38,075 bases of DNA from Terriglobia bacterium (GTDB lineage Bacteria; Acidobacteriota; Terriglobia; Terriglobales; Acidobacteriaceae), in NCBI GenBank assembly GCA_020073285.1, contig JAIQFM010000018.1:1-38075 (forward strand), given 5' to 3'. Position 1 is the stretch's first letter, and each line of letters starts with the position of its first letter. The notes under the pieces were generated by a model that had not been told where the DNA came from, did no database searches, and saw only the letters and a program-made list of their open reading frames with translations. Of the stretch, positions 7,009-16,317 are shown in pieces. A program made the translations under genes and the position numbers.

Positions 7009-8715
7009 TCAGGTTTGCAGTACTCCCACCTTGAACTCCGGGACATCCGGGTTCAGGGCGGCAGCTTCCAAAGCGCGGGTGATGGCGTCGCGGGTATCCA
7101 GCGGATCGATGATCTTGTCGATCCACAACCGCGCGGCGCCGTAGCGCGGGTCGGTCTGCTCGTCGTAAGTTTCCTTCACCGAGTCGAAGAGCTCTTTCTT
7201 TTCCTCGTCGCTCAGCTTTTTGCCGCCGCGCTCCAGTTGCTTGATCTTGATCTCGACCAGCGTGCCCGCCGCCGAATCGCCGCTCATGACGGCGTAGCGC
7301 GCGGTCGGCCAGGCGAACAGGAAGCGCGGATCGTAGGCCTTGCCGCACATGGCGTAATGTCCCGCCCCAAAGGAGCCGCCGATAATCACGGTGATCTTCG
7401 GCACCACGGAATTTGACACCGCGTTCACCATCTTCGCGCCGGCCTTGATGATGCCGCTCCACTCGGCGTCGCGGCCGACCATGAAGCCGTTGACGTCGTG
7501 CAGGAAGACGAGCGGCACCAGGCTCTGGTTGCAGTCCATGACGAAGCGCGCGGCCTTTTCCGCCGACTCGGTGTAGATGACGCCGCCGAACTCGACGCGC
7601 TTGTGGCCATGCTCGTCGATCTGCTGCTGGTGCTGCTTCTGGTTGGCGACAATGCCGACGGCGAAGCCACCGATGCGCGCGTAGCCGCAGATCACGGTTT
7701 TGCCATACTCGGCGCGGTACTCGTCGAAACGGCTGCCGTCCACGATGCGCGCGATGACCTCCTTCATGTCGTAGGGGCGCGCGGGATCGGATTCGTAGAT
7801 TCCGTAGAGTTCCTCGGCGGCGTAGGCGGGCGGCTCAGGCTTGCGGCGATCGTAGGGCGACTGGCGGCGATAGCCCATCTTGTCCACCAGCGAGCGGATG
7901 CGGGCGAGACAGGCTTCGTCGTTGGGCTCGTGATAGTCAATCGTGCCGCTGATGGCGGAGTGCATGGCGGCGCCGCCGAGAGTTTCCGCGTCCACCTTCT
8001 GCCCAATTGCCGCCTGCACGAGCGCGGGACCGGCAAGGAACAGGCCGCTGCCGTCGGTCATGAGGACGTTGTCGCACATCACCGGCAGATAGCCGCCGCC
8101 GGCGACGCACATGCCCATGATGGCGGCGATCTGCGGAATGCCCATGGCGGTCATGACGGCGTTGTTGCGGAAGACGCGGCCGAAATCGTCGGTGTCGGGG
8201 AAGACATCCTCTTGCAGCGGAAGGAACACGCCGGCGGAGTCCACCAGATAAACGGTCGGGATGCGGTTCTCGATGGCGATGTTCTGCGCGCGGATGACCT
8301 TCTTCGACGTCATCGGGAAAAATGCGCCCGCCTTCACGGTGGCGTCGTTGACGATGAGCATGACCAGGCGGGTTTGAATGCGGCCGAGGCCGGCGATCAC
8401 GCCCGCCGCCGGCGCGCCGCCCCACTCCTCGTACATCGCGAAGGCAGCGTAGGAGCCAAGCTCGAAGAAATCGCTGCCGGTATCGAGCAGCAGGGCAAGA
8501 CGCTCGCGCGCGGTGAGGCGCCCCTTTTTGTGTTGTGCCTCGATCGCCTTGGCGCCGCCGCCTTCGCGGATTTTTTCCTCCTCGTTGCGGACGGCGGCAA
8601 CCAGGTCGGCCATGGCGCGCATGTTTTTCTCGAAGCGCGCCGAGGTGGCGTCCACGCGCGACTGGATCACGTTATTGGCGGACGAGGTGGTGGTTCGCTC
8701 GGGACGGTCTGCCAT
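7009..8715 (-). CDS. Acyl-CoA carboxylase carboxyltransferase (beta) subunit, methylcrotonyl-CoA-like
   Basis: This is the biotin-dependent carboxyltransferase that moves CO2 from carboxybiotin to an acyl-CoA. The 568-residue protein has the two crotonase-like halves. The N-terminal one carries RLTARERLALLLD, the GVIAGLGRIQTRLVMLIVND region and CVAGGGYLPVMCDN. The C-terminal one carries HDVNGFMVGRDAE and GGSFGAGHYAMCGKA. The NGFMVG segment is nearer to methylcrotonyl-CoA carboxylase (leucine breakdown) than to the PGF of propionyl-CoA carboxylases, but the substrate is inferred only. The biotin-carrying alpha subunit is not in the window. The start is ATG 8715; one codon upstream is a TTG. 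Confidence 0.85.
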   Translation of the reverse strand: MADRPERTTTSSANNVIQSRVDATSARFEKNMRAMADLVAAVRNEEEKIREGGGAKAIEAQHKKGRLTARERLALLLDTGSDFFELGSYAAFAMYEEWGGAPAAGVIAGLGRIQTRLVMLIVNDATVKAGAFFPMTSKKVIRAQNIAIENRIPTVYLVDSAGVFLPLQEDVFPDTDDFGRVFRNNAVMTAMGIPQIAAIMGMCVAGGGYLPVMCDNVLMTDGSGLFLAGPALVQAAIGQKVDAETLGGAAMHSAISGTIDYHEPNDEACLARIRSLVDKMGYRRQSPYDRRKPEPPAYAAEELYGIYESDPARPYDMKEVIARIVDGSRFDEYRAEYGKTVICGYARIGGFAVGIVANQKQHQQQIDEHGHKRVEFGGVIYTESAEKAARFVMDCNQSLVPLVFLHDVNGFMVGRDAEWSGIIKAGAKMVNAVSNSVVPKITVIIGGSFGAGHYAMCGKAYDPRFLFAWPTARYAVMSGDSAAGTLVEIKIKQLERGGKKLSDEEKKELFDSVKETYDEQTDPRYGAARLWIDKIIDPLDTRDAITRALEAAALNPDVPEFKVGVLQT

Positions 8716-8784
8716 CAAGGGGTCACCGGAAGGTAACGGTATAACACACGGGGCAAAGGCTCAAGCAGGCACGAGGCTCTCGGA

Positions 8785-8815
8785 CCCACATCCGCCAAAT
8801 GCGGGCAGATGTGGG
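8785..8815. repeat. Hairpin CCCACATC ... GATGTGGG between bshB1 and the carboxylase gene
   Basis: The 8-bp arms are perfect and the 15-nt middle contains a second CCGC/GCGG pairing. It lies between two genes read leftwards. It may terminate bshB1 transcription or be a copy of a dispersed palindromic element; no T-run is present. Confidence 0.55.
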
Positions 8816-8828
8816 GCGCCAAGCGGAG

Positions 8829-9644
8829 TCAGATGGAGGCGACGGGAATAGCAGTCAGATCATCGGCGAGTCCGACTTCCTTTTGCAAAAACGGCTCGGC
8901 GTAGGTGACGCCGGCGAGCAGGCCGTAGAAGCGCGCCATGGTTTCCAAACGCGTGCGGATTTCGGCGTGCTTGGGAAACAGGCCGGCGCCTGCCTGCTGA
9001 TCGGAGTATTGCGATTTGTAGGCCATCAACGCCTCGAAGCGCGCCTGGAAATGCTCGCTGATGTCCACAACGAAGGTGGGGCGGATATCGAAGTAAAGCG
9101 TGGCGTAGATGATTTTGAAAGGGCGATGCGGGGAGTGGCCAGTGGTCGGTGGCCAGGAGTCAGTCGGGCCGACGTTGATGCTGAGCGAGTCGGCGCGAAC
9201 GGCGGACAAATCAAGCTTCGCCAGGCCGGCGAGGAAACAGGCTTCGTAGCCCAGCGTCGAGCAAGTGTAGTGGTCGGGATGGCGTCCCTGCCAGTAAGGA
9301 AGAATGACGACGCGCGGGCGCAGCACGCGAATTATGCCGGCGACCTGCAGGCGGTTTTCCCAGGTGTTTTCGACGCGGCCGTCGGGAATGTCGAGCGCGC
9401 CGCGCCAGGAAACTTTCAAGATGCGGGCGGCCTCGGCGGCTTCGCGCTCGCGATCGGCGGCAGTGCCGCGAGTGCCCATTTCGCCGCGAGTAAGGTCGAG
9501 AATGGCGGTGCGGTGCCCCAGCGCGGCCATCTTGAGCAGCGTGCCGCCGCAAGTCTGCTCGGCGTCGTCGCGATGGGCGGCGATGGCGAGGATGTCAGCC
9601 ACAGAGGGCACAGAGGACGCGGAGGAATTTTCAGAAGAGCTCAT
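8829..9644 (-). CDS. bshB1: PIG-L/LmbE-family deacetylase, BshB1-type
   Basis: BshB1 removes the acetyl group from GlcNAc-malate in bacillithiol synthesis. The family zinc motif appears near the N-terminus as AAHRDDAEQTCGGTL (the usual HPDD is HRDD here). DLTRGEMGTRGT and a second metal site GRHPDHYTCS follow, an order typical of BshB1 rather than MshB. IYATLYFDIRPTFVVDIS fits the C-terminal half. I place the start at ATG 9644; a GTG at 9668 would add 8 residues (MVEIGSLK) without a better binding site. bshA and bshC are not in the window, so the pathway is inferred. The Pro-to-Arg change in the zinc loop is unusual. Confidence 0.7.
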   Translation of the reverse strand: MSSSENSSASSVPSVADILAIAAHRDDAEQTCGGTLLKMAALGHRTAILDLTRGEMGTRGTAADREREAAEAARILKVSWRGALDIPDGRVENTWENRLQVAGIIRVLRPRVVILPYWQGRHPDHYTCSTLGYEACFLAGLAKLDLSAVRADSLSINVGPTDSWPPTTGHSPHRPFKIIYATLYFDIRPTFVVDISEHFQARFEALMAYKSQYSDQQAGAGLFPKHAEIRTRLETMARFYGLLAGVTYAEPFLQKEVGLADDLTAIPVASI

Positions 9645-9730
9645 CTTTAGAGAACCAATCTCCACCACGAGTCAACAAACGCGAACCCGACCAGAACACA
9701 TGCCTCCGTGATCCTCCGTGTCCTCCGTGG

Positions 9731-10612
9731 TTACTTCTTCCGCTCGACCAGGAACCGCGCCAGTTCTTTCAGCGTGGTGGCGCGCTCGCCGAAGGGATCC
9801 AACTGCGCGCAGCCGGCGTCGACCAGTTCCGCTGCTCTGCGTTCCGACTCCTGAATTCCGTACAGCGCTGGGTACGTGGCCTTCTCGGCGGCGGTGTCCT
9901 TGCCGGCGGTTTTGCCCAACTGCTCGGACGATTGGGTCACGTCGAGGATGTCGTCGGCGATCTGGAACGCGAGGCCGATTTTCTGGCCGAAGCAGCGCAG
10001 GTGGGCGACATCGGACGGGTTGGCGCCGGCGTACAGACCGCCGGTCACGACGCTGGCGGTAATCAGCGCGGCGGTCTTCGACTTGTGAATGTACTCCAGC
10101 GTCTGCGCATCGGGCTTCTTGTGCTCGGCTTCGAGATCCATTACCTGGCCGCCGATCATGCCATCCACGGTTCCGGTGGCGTGTGCGATTTCCTCAATGA
10201 CGCGGACGCGCGCCTCGGCAGGGCAGGGAATGCGCGCCAGCACCTCGTAGGCGTAGGTCTGCAGCCCGTCGCCGGCGAGAATGGCGATGGCGTCGCCGAA
10301 AACCTTGTGGCAGGTGGGACGTCCGCGGCGGAGATCGTCATTGTCGAGCGCGGGGAGATCGTCGTGGATGAGCGAATAGGTGTGCAACATCTCCAGCGCT
10401 GCGCCGAGTTGTTCCACCCCGGGCGGCAGCAGAGTGGCGATCATGCGCGCCGCCTCGAGGCACAGGATGGGACGCAGCCGCTTGCCGCCGGCAAAGACGC
10501 TGTGCCGCATGGCCTGGTGGATGGAGGCAGGGTACTGCGTCGCGGCGGGCAGCAGCCGTTCCAGCGCTTCGTCGGTGAGCGCGCGCCCTTTTTCCAGGAT
10601 CTCCGCCAGCAT
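9731..10612 (-). CDS. ispA: Polyprenyl diphosphate synthase (farnesyl/geranylgeranyl type)
   Basis: This enzyme condenses isopentenyl diphosphate with allylic diphosphates to make short-chain prenyl diphosphates, the precursors of undecaprenyl lipid carrier, quinones and carotenoids. The 293-residue product carries GGKRLRPILC, the first Asp-rich motif DDLPALDNDDLRRGRPT at about 95-111 and the second one in QIADDILD. GDGLQTYAYEVL and KTAALITAS are also typical. Length and motif type fit IspA. The exact chain length is not determined. The start at 10612 has a weak binding site. Confidence 0.9.
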   Translation of the reverse strand: MLAEILEKGRALTDEALERLLPAATQYPASIHQAMRHSVFAGGKRLRPILCLEAARMIATLLPPGVEQLGAALEMLHTYSLIHDDLPALDNDDLRRGRPTCHKVFGDAIAILAGDGLQTYAYEVLARIPCPAEARVRVIEEIAHATGTVDGMIGGQVMDLEAEHKKPDAQTLEYIHKSKTAALITASVVTGGLYAGANPSDVAHLRCFGQKIGLAFQIADDILDVTQSSEQLGKTAGKDTAAEKATYPALYGIQESERRAAELVDAGCAQLDPFGERATTLKELARFLVERKK

Positions 10613-10701
10613 GAACGGGTCAGTATAGCAGTGCAGTTCTGAGTTCCGAACTGCGAGTTGCGAGTTGTGCGGAGCGGCAGATTGGCGGATAGTACTGCCT
10701 C

Positions 10702-11217
10702 ATGACGACAGAAAGTTCGCATGCTTCTAAACACCTGAAGCGCAGCCGGCCGGTGATGCCCAAAGGTTATGGGATGCCGAAGGGAACCGGGGGCCTGCTG
10801 TCATGGGAGGAAGTCGAGCAGAAAATCGCCGACGCGCACAATTACTGGGTGTGCACCACGCGTCCCGACGGCTCGCCGCACACGATGCCGGTGTGGGCGG
10901 TGTGGTGGAACGGCGCCGTCTATTTCAGCACCGACCGCGGGTCGCGCAAGGCGCGCAACATCATGGCCAACCCCGCAATGGCAATTCACCTGGAAATCCC
11001 AAGAGAGGTGGTGATCCTCGAGGGCACAGCGGAAGAGGTCAACGACCGCGCGGTTCTCGAGCCTCTCGATGACCTGTACCAGAAAAAATACGAAATGCGC
11101 CTGAGTGATGCGCCCGGCGAATCGTTTCTGGTTCGGCTGAAGCCGAAGGTCGTGCTTGCGTGGACGGAAAAGGAATTTGCCAGCAGCCCGACTCGCTGGG
11201 AGTTTACGAGCGAGTAG
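10702..11217 (+). CDS. PPOX-class (pyridoxamine-phosphate-oxidase-fold) flavin/F420-type protein
   Basis: The 171-residue protein has a split-barrel flavin-binding fold. The central WVCTTRPDGSPHTMPVWAVWW followed by VYFSTDRGSRKARNI is the PPOX-family signature in which the TRPDG and SxKARN segments contact the cofactor phosphate. Members use FMN or F420 and reduce diverse substrates, or bind haem, so no reaction is assigned. A basic, Gly-rich N-terminus (PVMPKGYGMPKGTGG) precedes the fold. It is divergent from ispA, with a phrase repeat (gttctgagttccgaactgcg...) between them. Confidence 0.78.
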   Translation: MTTESSHASKHLKRSRPVMPKGYGMPKGTGGLLSWEEVEQKIADAHNYWVCTTRPDGSPHTMPVWAVWWNGAVYFSTDRGSRKARNIMANPAMAIHLEIPREVVILEGTAEEVNDRAVLEPLDDLYQKKYEMRLSDAPGESFLVRLKPKVVLAWTEKEFASSPTRWEFTSE

Positions 11218-11248
11218 CGACCGCGCATCTGATCTCCCGAAACCGATC

Positions 11249-11397
11249 ACCACGGAGACACGGAGGCACTGAGGAATTGGTAATCTGGTAATTTGTAATC
11301 CACCACCTTGCAGTGCGCGCTCGCGATCCAATTACTAGACTAAAATCAGCCGGTTATCAAACTACGAAATCTTGTGCGCCTCCGTGTCTCCGCGGTA
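11249..11397. repeat. Inverted pair of an 'accacggagacacggaggc' phrase
   Basis: Left arm at about 11249-11267 and right arm at about 11377-11396 are inverted copies with one mismatch. A phrase of near-direct repeats (ggtaatctggtaatttgtaatc) lies between them at 11279-11300. The same gene-free 255-bp spacer precedes the M28 peptidase. Confidence 0.6.
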
Positions 11398-11472
11398 GAT
11401 GCTTTATAATTCGCGATTCCGCACGCGAGTTTGGGTTAACTCGTGGCGCGAGATTCTTCACACGGAGGATTC

Positions 11473-13794
11473 ATGCGGCGCTTCGCACCACTGGCGGTTT
11501 TCTGTTCGTTGCTGTTTGTCATCTCGGCAGGTTCACAGGCGCCGCAGCAGCACCTGCACGGCTTTTCCGACGCTGACGCCCGTGCCGAGCGCGAGTGGGA
11601 AACAAAATTCCGCGCCATCCCGGAACCTGCGCGGGCGCGCGACTACATGCAGCGGCTTTCGGCGCGACCGCACCACGTTGGATCGCCTTACGACCAGGAA
11701 AACGCGCAATGGCTGCTCAATACGTTCAAGTCGTGGGGACTGGACGCGCACATCGAGACCTTCGACGTCCTTTTTCCCACGCCGAAGCAGCGGGTCGTCG
11801 AATTACTTGAGCCGGTTAAGTTCACGGCAAAACTGCAGGAGCCGACGGTCGCGACGGATCCGACATCGAACCAGCATACCGAGCAGCTTCCCACCTACAA
11901 CGCATACTCCGCCGACGGCGACGTGACCGGGACGCTGGTGTACGTCAATTACGGCGTGCCAGCGGATTACGAGCAATTGGAACGGCTCGGAATTTCGGTG
12001 AAAGGGGCGATCGTGATCGCACGCTACGGACAGTCGTGGCGCGGTATCAAGCCGAAGGTGGCGGCCGAGCACGGCGCGGTGGGATGTCTGATCTATTCCG
12101 ATCCGCGCGATGACGGCTACTTCGAAGGCGACGTCTTTCCCAAGGGACCGTTCCGCCCCAAAGACGGCGTGCAGCGCGGCAGCGTGATGGACATGCCGGT
12201 GTATCCCGGCGATCCGCTCACGCCGGGAGTTGGCGCCACCCCGGACGCCAAGCGCCTGCCGCTGCACGAGGTGAAAACGCTGACCAAAATCCCGGTGCTG
12301 CCGATCTCCTACGCCGACGCTACGCCGCTGCTGGAGAACCTTGGCGGGCCGGTTGTGCCGGAGAACTGGCGCGGCGCGCTGCCGTTCACCTATCACGTGG
12401 GCCCGGGCCCGTCGAGAGTGCACCTGGTGGTGAAGTCGAACTGGGACCGCAAGCCGGTGAACGACATCATCGTGCGCATTCCTGGTTCGCAGTATCCGGA
12501 CGAATGGGTGCTGCGCGGCAACCATCATGATGGCTGGGTCAACGGCGCCGAGGACCCGATTTCCGGTCTGGTCGGCGAGATGGAGGAACTGCGCGGCATC
12601 AGCGAACTGCTGAAGCAAGGCTGGAAACCGAAACGAACCCTCATTTATGCCGCGTGGGACGGCGAGGAGGAAGGACTGCTCGGCTCCACCGAGTGGGCGG
12701 AGGCGCACGCGCAGGAGTTGCAACGGCACGCCGTCGCCTACATCAATTCCGACGGCAACAGCCGCGGATACTTGATGCTGATCGGCTCGCACACGCTGGA
12801 ACAATTCCTCAACGACGTGGCGCGCGACATCACCGACCCGGAGAAAAACATCTCGGTGTGGAAGCGCGATCAGTTGCTGCGTATCAAGCGAGCGACGGAG
12901 CGACAGCAGGAGCCGACGCAGCGGCGCAGCGGGCGTCCAAGGTCATCCGACCAGTCGGTCGAAGAACTCCGCACGAAGGGCGTACTGCACCTGGACGCGC
13001 TGGGCTCGGGGTCGGACTACACCGCGTTTCTCGACCACTTGGGGATTGCGTCGCTGAACATCGGCTACGACGGTGAAGACGACGGCGGGATTTACCACTC
13101 CATCTATGATGATTTTTACTGGTACACGCACTTCTCCGACGGCGATTTCGTGTATGCGCGCGCGCTGGCGCAGACCGGCGGCACAGCGATGATGCGGCTG
13201 GCCGACGCCGAGCTGCTGCCGTTCAACTTCGGCGCCTTTGCGACCGCGATCAAAACCTACGTTGACGAACTACAGAAGCTCGCCAGCGACGAGCGCAACA
13301 AGATCGTGGAGCGTAATCGTGAGATTGACGAGGGGATGTTCACCGCGACCTCGGACCCACGCAAGCCGTATGTACCGCCGTCGAAGGAGTCCGTTCCGCC
13401 GTTTCTGAGTTTTGCTCCGCTACAAAATGGGCTGGACGCATTGCAGCGCAGCGCAGATCGTTATGACGCAGCGTTGCAGAAAGCGCAGCAGAATGGCGGC
13501 GCGGCGCTGGCGAAAAGTTCGCTTGCCGGCGTGAACGCGAAGATCATGCAGAGCGAGCGCGCCATGACGTTGCCTGACGGGCTGCCGAACCGTCCGTGGT
13601 TTCAACACCAGATCTACGCGCCCGGCTATTACACCGGTTATGGCGTGAAAACGATTCCTGGCGTGCGCGAGGCGATCGAGCAGAAGCAATGGAAACAGGC
13701 GGAGGAGCAGATGGTGCACGCAGCCCAAGTGTTGCAGAGTGAGGCGAAGGTGATCGAAGAGGCGGCGGCGGCGCTGGAGAGCGCGGTGAAGTAA
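11473..13794 (+). CDS. Secreted M28-family metallopeptidase (glutamate carboxypeptidase II-like)
   Basis: The 773-residue protein has a Sec signal peptide (MRRFAPLAVFCSLLFVISAG), a PA domain at about 130-290 (GTLVYVNYG, KGAIVIARYG), an M28 zinc peptidase domain at about 340-560 and a C-terminal dimerisation-type domain. Zinc ligands are visible: NHHDGWVNGAEDP (about 350-362), EEEGLLGS (about 398-405) and the His in GGIYHSIYDD (about 542). The layout matches human GCPII/PSMA and bacterial aminopeptidase relatives that trim acidic or N-acetylated peptides. The start at 11473 has GGAGG 5 nt upstream; an upstream in-frame extension to 11443 lacks one. It faces oligopeptidase B. Confidence 0.9.
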   Translation: MRRFAPLAVFCSLLFVISAGSQAPQQHLHGFSDADARAEREWETKFRAIPEPARARDYMQRLSARPHHVGSPYDQENAQWLLNTFKSWGLDAHIETFDVLFPTPKQRVVELLEPVKFTAKLQEPTVATDPTSNQHTEQLPTYNAYSADGDVTGTLVYVNYGVPADYEQLERLGISVKGAIVIARYGQSWRGIKPKVAAEHGAVGCLIYSDPRDDGYFEGDVFPKGPFRPKDGVQRGSVMDMPVYPGDPLTPGVGATPDAKRLPLHEVKTLTKIPVLPISYADATPLLENLGGPVVPENWRGALPFTYHVGPGPSRVHLVVKSNWDRKPVNDIIVRIPGSQYPDEWVLRGNHHDGWVNGAEDPISGLVGEMEELRGISELLKQGWKPKRTLIYAAWDGEEEGLLGSTEWAEAHAQELQRHAVAYINSDGNSRGYLMLIGSHTLEQFLNDVARDITDPEKNISVWKRDQLLRIKRATERQQEPTQRRSGRPRSSDQSVEELRTKGVLHLDALGSGSDYTAFLDHLGIASLNIGYDGEDDGGIYHSIYDDFYWYTHFSDGDFVYARALAQTGGTAMMRLADAELLPFNFGAFATAIKTYVDELQKLASDERNKIVERNREIDEGMFTATSDPRKPYVPPSKESVPPFLSFAPLQNGLDALQRSADRYDAALQKAQQNGGAALAKSSLAGVNAKIMQSERAMTLPDGLPNRPWFQHQIYAPGYYTGYGVKTIPGVREAIEQKQWKQAEEQMVHAAQVLQSEAKVIEEAAAALESAVK

Positions 13795-13885
13795 GAAAAA
13801 AATCAACCACGGATTTACACGGATGAACACCGATCGGAATTTTTTTGCATTTGATCCGTAGGGATCCGCAGTGCATTTTGCGCTG

Positions 13886-13905
13886 CACACGCGAGGGCGC
13901 GTGTG
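13886..13905. terminator. Perfect 8-bp hairpin between convergent peptidase genes
   Basis: CACACGCG and CGCGTGTG enclose an AGGG tetraloop. It sits 11 nt from the oligopeptidase stop and about 90 nt after the M28 stop, so it could end both transcripts. An A/T tract for the minus strand lies further on at about 13795-13803. Confidence 0.6.
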
Positions 13906-13916
13906 TCACATACCAG

Positions 13917-16061
13917 CTATTTTCCCGCCTGGACTGCCGCCGGCTTTTCCATTCCCATCTGCGAAAGCACGAAGGCGTAGTCGAAGGCGATTTCCTTCAA
14001 GTAATCGTACCGCCCAGAAGCTCCACCGTGGCCCGCGGCCATGTTGGTCTTCAGCACCAGCGGATTGCTGTCGGTCTTGAGGGTGCGCAGCCTGGCAACG
14101 TATTTCGCCGGCTCGTGGTACATCACCTGGCTGTCATTGAACGAGGTCTTCACCAGGATGGTCGGGTAGGCCTTCTTCTCCAGGTTGTCGTAGGGCGAGT
14201 AGCTGCGGATGTATTTGTACTCGTCCGGCTTGTTGGGATTTCCCCACTCCTCATACTCGCCGACGGTGAGCGGGAGCGATGCGTCGAGCATGGTGTTTAC
14301 CACGTCCACGAACGGCACCTTGGCGATCACGATGCGGAACAGATCGGGGCGCATATTGGTGACCGCACCCATCAGCAGGCCACCGGCGCTGCCGCCCTGC
14401 ACCACTAGGCTTTCCTTCGAAGTGTACTTATTGGCGACCAGGTACTCCGCTGAGTCAATGAAGTCGGAGAAGGTGTTCTTCTTGTGGAACATCTTGCCGG
14501 CATCGTGCCAGGACTTGCCCATGTCGCCGCCGCCGCGAATGTGCGCCACGGCATAGGCAAAGCCGCGGTCCAGCAGCGGCAGCATGTTGGAGTTGAACGT
14601 CACCGGGATCGAGATGCCATACGATCCATAGCCGGTCAGGAACATCGGATGCGCGCCGTTGGTTTGAAAATCCTCGCGGTACACGATCGAGATCGGAATG
14701 CGGGTGCCGTCCCTGGCCGTGGCCCACAGCCGCTCCGACTTGTACTTCGCCGGATCGTACCCGGGCACTTCCACCTGCTTGAGCAGCTTGCTGGTGCGCT
14801 TCTCCACGTCGTAGTCGAACACCGAGTTCGGCGTCACCATGGATTGATAGCTGTAACGGTAGAGCTTGGTGTCGTACTCGCGGTTATTGTTGGGGAAGGC
14901 CGAGTACACCGGCTCGGGGAAATCGATGCGGTGAGTGGCGCCGGTCTTGAAATCCACGATGGTCAGGTGCGGCAGGGCGTTTTCGCGCTCCACCCGCACA
15001 TAGAAATCCTGGAATACGTCGATGTTGCTCAACATCACCGCCGGCCGGTGCGGCACCAACTCTTTCCAGTTCTTCTCGCCGGGATCGCTGATGGGCGCCG
15101 TCACCAGGCGGAAGTTGCGGCCCTTGTCGTTGGTTCGGATCAGGAACTGATCGCCGTGGTCGTCCACGTAATACTCGTGTTCCTGGCGGCGCGGGTTGAT
15201 GAGCTGGAACTCGCCGGCCGGCCGATCCGCAGGCAGGAAGCGCATTTCCGAGGTGGTGTGGCTGCCGATCTCAAGCAGGATGTACTTGCGGCTGCGCGTG
15301 CGTTGCACGCCGACGTTGAAGCGCTCGTCTTTCTCTTCGTAAATCAGGTCGTCGGACTTGCCCGAGCCGAGCACGTGACGATACAGGCGATAGTGCCGCT
15401 TGGCGGAATCTTCCACGGTGTAGAAGAGCGTCTTGTTGTCGGCCGCCCAGGCGGCGGAGCCGACCTTTTCGGCGACGTCCTCAACCAGCGCGCCCGTGCG
15501 CAGATCCTTGACGTGCAACTTGTACTGGCGGAAGCCCGTGTTGTCGGTGGAATAGGCCAGCAGGTGGGCGTCATCGCTGACATGCATCGCGCCCACGGCC
15601 ATGAACTTCTCTCCCTTGGCGAGTTCGTTGACATCCACCGTGATCTGCTCCGGCGCCTCCAGCGAGCCTGCCTTGCGGCAATAAATCGGATACTGCTTGC
15701 CTTCCTCGGTGCGCGAGTAATACCAGTAGCCGCCTTCGCGATAGGGGACCTGCACATCGGTCTGCTTGATGTGCCCGAGCAGCTCTTTGTAGAGCGATTC
15801 CTGGAGAGCTGCCGTGCCGTTCATCACCGCGTCGGCATAAGAGTTCTCGGCATTCAGGTAGGCGGCTACCTCGGGATTCTGCTTGTCGCGCAGCCAGAAA
15901 TAATTGTCAATGCGCGTATCGCCGTGCACCGTGACGTCCTTGGGCACCACCTTGGCAATGGGTGGCTTGGGAGCTTCGGTTTTGTCGGCGGAAACTGCAA
16001 GTGTGCTGGTCAGAGATGCTGTCATGAATACCAGAAATAGAAAGATGGCGGTGCTCTTCAT
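13917..16061 (-). CDS. ptrB: Secreted oligopeptidase B (prolyl oligopeptidase family S9A)
   Basis: Oligopeptidase B cleaves after basic residues in short peptides. The 714-residue protein starts with a signal peptide (MKSTAIFLFLVFMTASLTSTLAVSA), unlike the usual cytosolic enzyme, so it is probably periplasmic or exported. A beta-propeller occupies about 80-430. The alpha/beta-hydrolase domain carries the nucleophile in GGSAGG (Ser about 558), the Asp of SFNDSQV (about 643) and the His in AGHGGASGR (about 678). IRGGGDMGKSWHDAG and GEYEEWGNP support the oligopeptidase B branch. The start is ATG 16061; a TTG at 16094 in frame is less likely because the signal peptide begins at MKST. Confidence 0.9.
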   Translation of the reverse strand: MKSTAIFLFLVFMTASLTSTLAVSADKTEAPKPPIAKVVPKDVTVHGDTRIDNYFWLRDKQNPEVAAYLNAENSYADAVMNGTAALQESLYKELLGHIKQTDVQVPYREGGYWYYSRTEEGKQYPIYCRKAGSLEAPEQITVDVNELAKGEKFMAVGAMHVSDDAHLLAYSTDNTGFRQYKLHVKDLRTGALVEDVAEKVGSAAWAADNKTLFYTVEDSAKRHYRLYRHVLGSGKSDDLIYEEKDERFNVGVQRTRSRKYILLEIGSHTTSEMRFLPADRPAGEFQLINPRRQEHEYYVDDHGDQFLIRTNDKGRNFRLVTAPISDPGEKNWKELVPHRPAVMLSNIDVFQDFYVRVERENALPHLTIVDFKTGATHRIDFPEPVYSAFPNNNREYDTKLYRYSYQSMVTPNSVFDYDVEKRTSKLLKQVEVPGYDPAKYKSERLWATARDGTRIPISIVYREDFQTNGAHPMFLTGYGSYGISIPVTFNSNMLPLLDRGFAYAVAHIRGGGDMGKSWHDAGKMFHKKNTFSDFIDSAEYLVANKYTSKESLVVQGGSAGGLLMGAVTNMRPDLFRIVIAKVPFVDVVNTMLDASLPLTVGEYEEWGNPNKPDEYKYIRSYSPYDNLEKKAYPTILVKTSFNDSQVMYHEPAKYVARLRTLKTDSNPLVLKTNMAAGHGGASGRYDYLKEIAFDYAFVLSQMGMEKPAAVQAGK

Positions 16062-16145
16062 TGGATTCGTGCGCTCCTGGGCAGGATTCCACAAGCTTTA
16101 AGGGAAACAGCAAGTATATCGGGCAGGGAAGCGGGGTCAAGCGCT

Positions 16146-16216
16146 CGTGGTTGGTAGCTGGCAGTTGGTAGCTGGTGGCTCGAACCAAACGCCGGGCTAC
16201 CAACTACCAGCTACAC
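16146..16216. repeat. Inverted phrase repeat (ttggtagctgg ... ctaccaactaccagc)
   Basis: Two direct copies of ttggtagctgg at 16150-16175 are followed at 16195-16213 by their inverted copy (gctaccaactaccagctac). The transcript could fold into a long imperfect hairpin. The 256-bp spacer between oligopeptidase B and the next gene holds no ORF with a binding site. Confidence 0.7.
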
Positions 16217-16317
16217 GCGTCCCACGGTACCGCCAAGAGAACCATTGGCCGGAAATCGTGGATCGGAGCCAAAAGGCCTAGCCGGTCACGCTGCAATGCG
16301 TCGAACCTCTTCCGCGC

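Noticed and set aside
7498-8736. 412-codon plus-strand ORF opposite the acyl-CoA carboxylase
   Set aside because: Its His/Ala/Gly/Asp-rich composition and full overlap with a clear enzyme gene mark it as a shadow.
14484-16040. 518-codon plus-strand ORF
   Set aside because: It lies antisense to oligopeptidase B in a GC-rich region, has no domain pattern, and is a codon-bias shadow.
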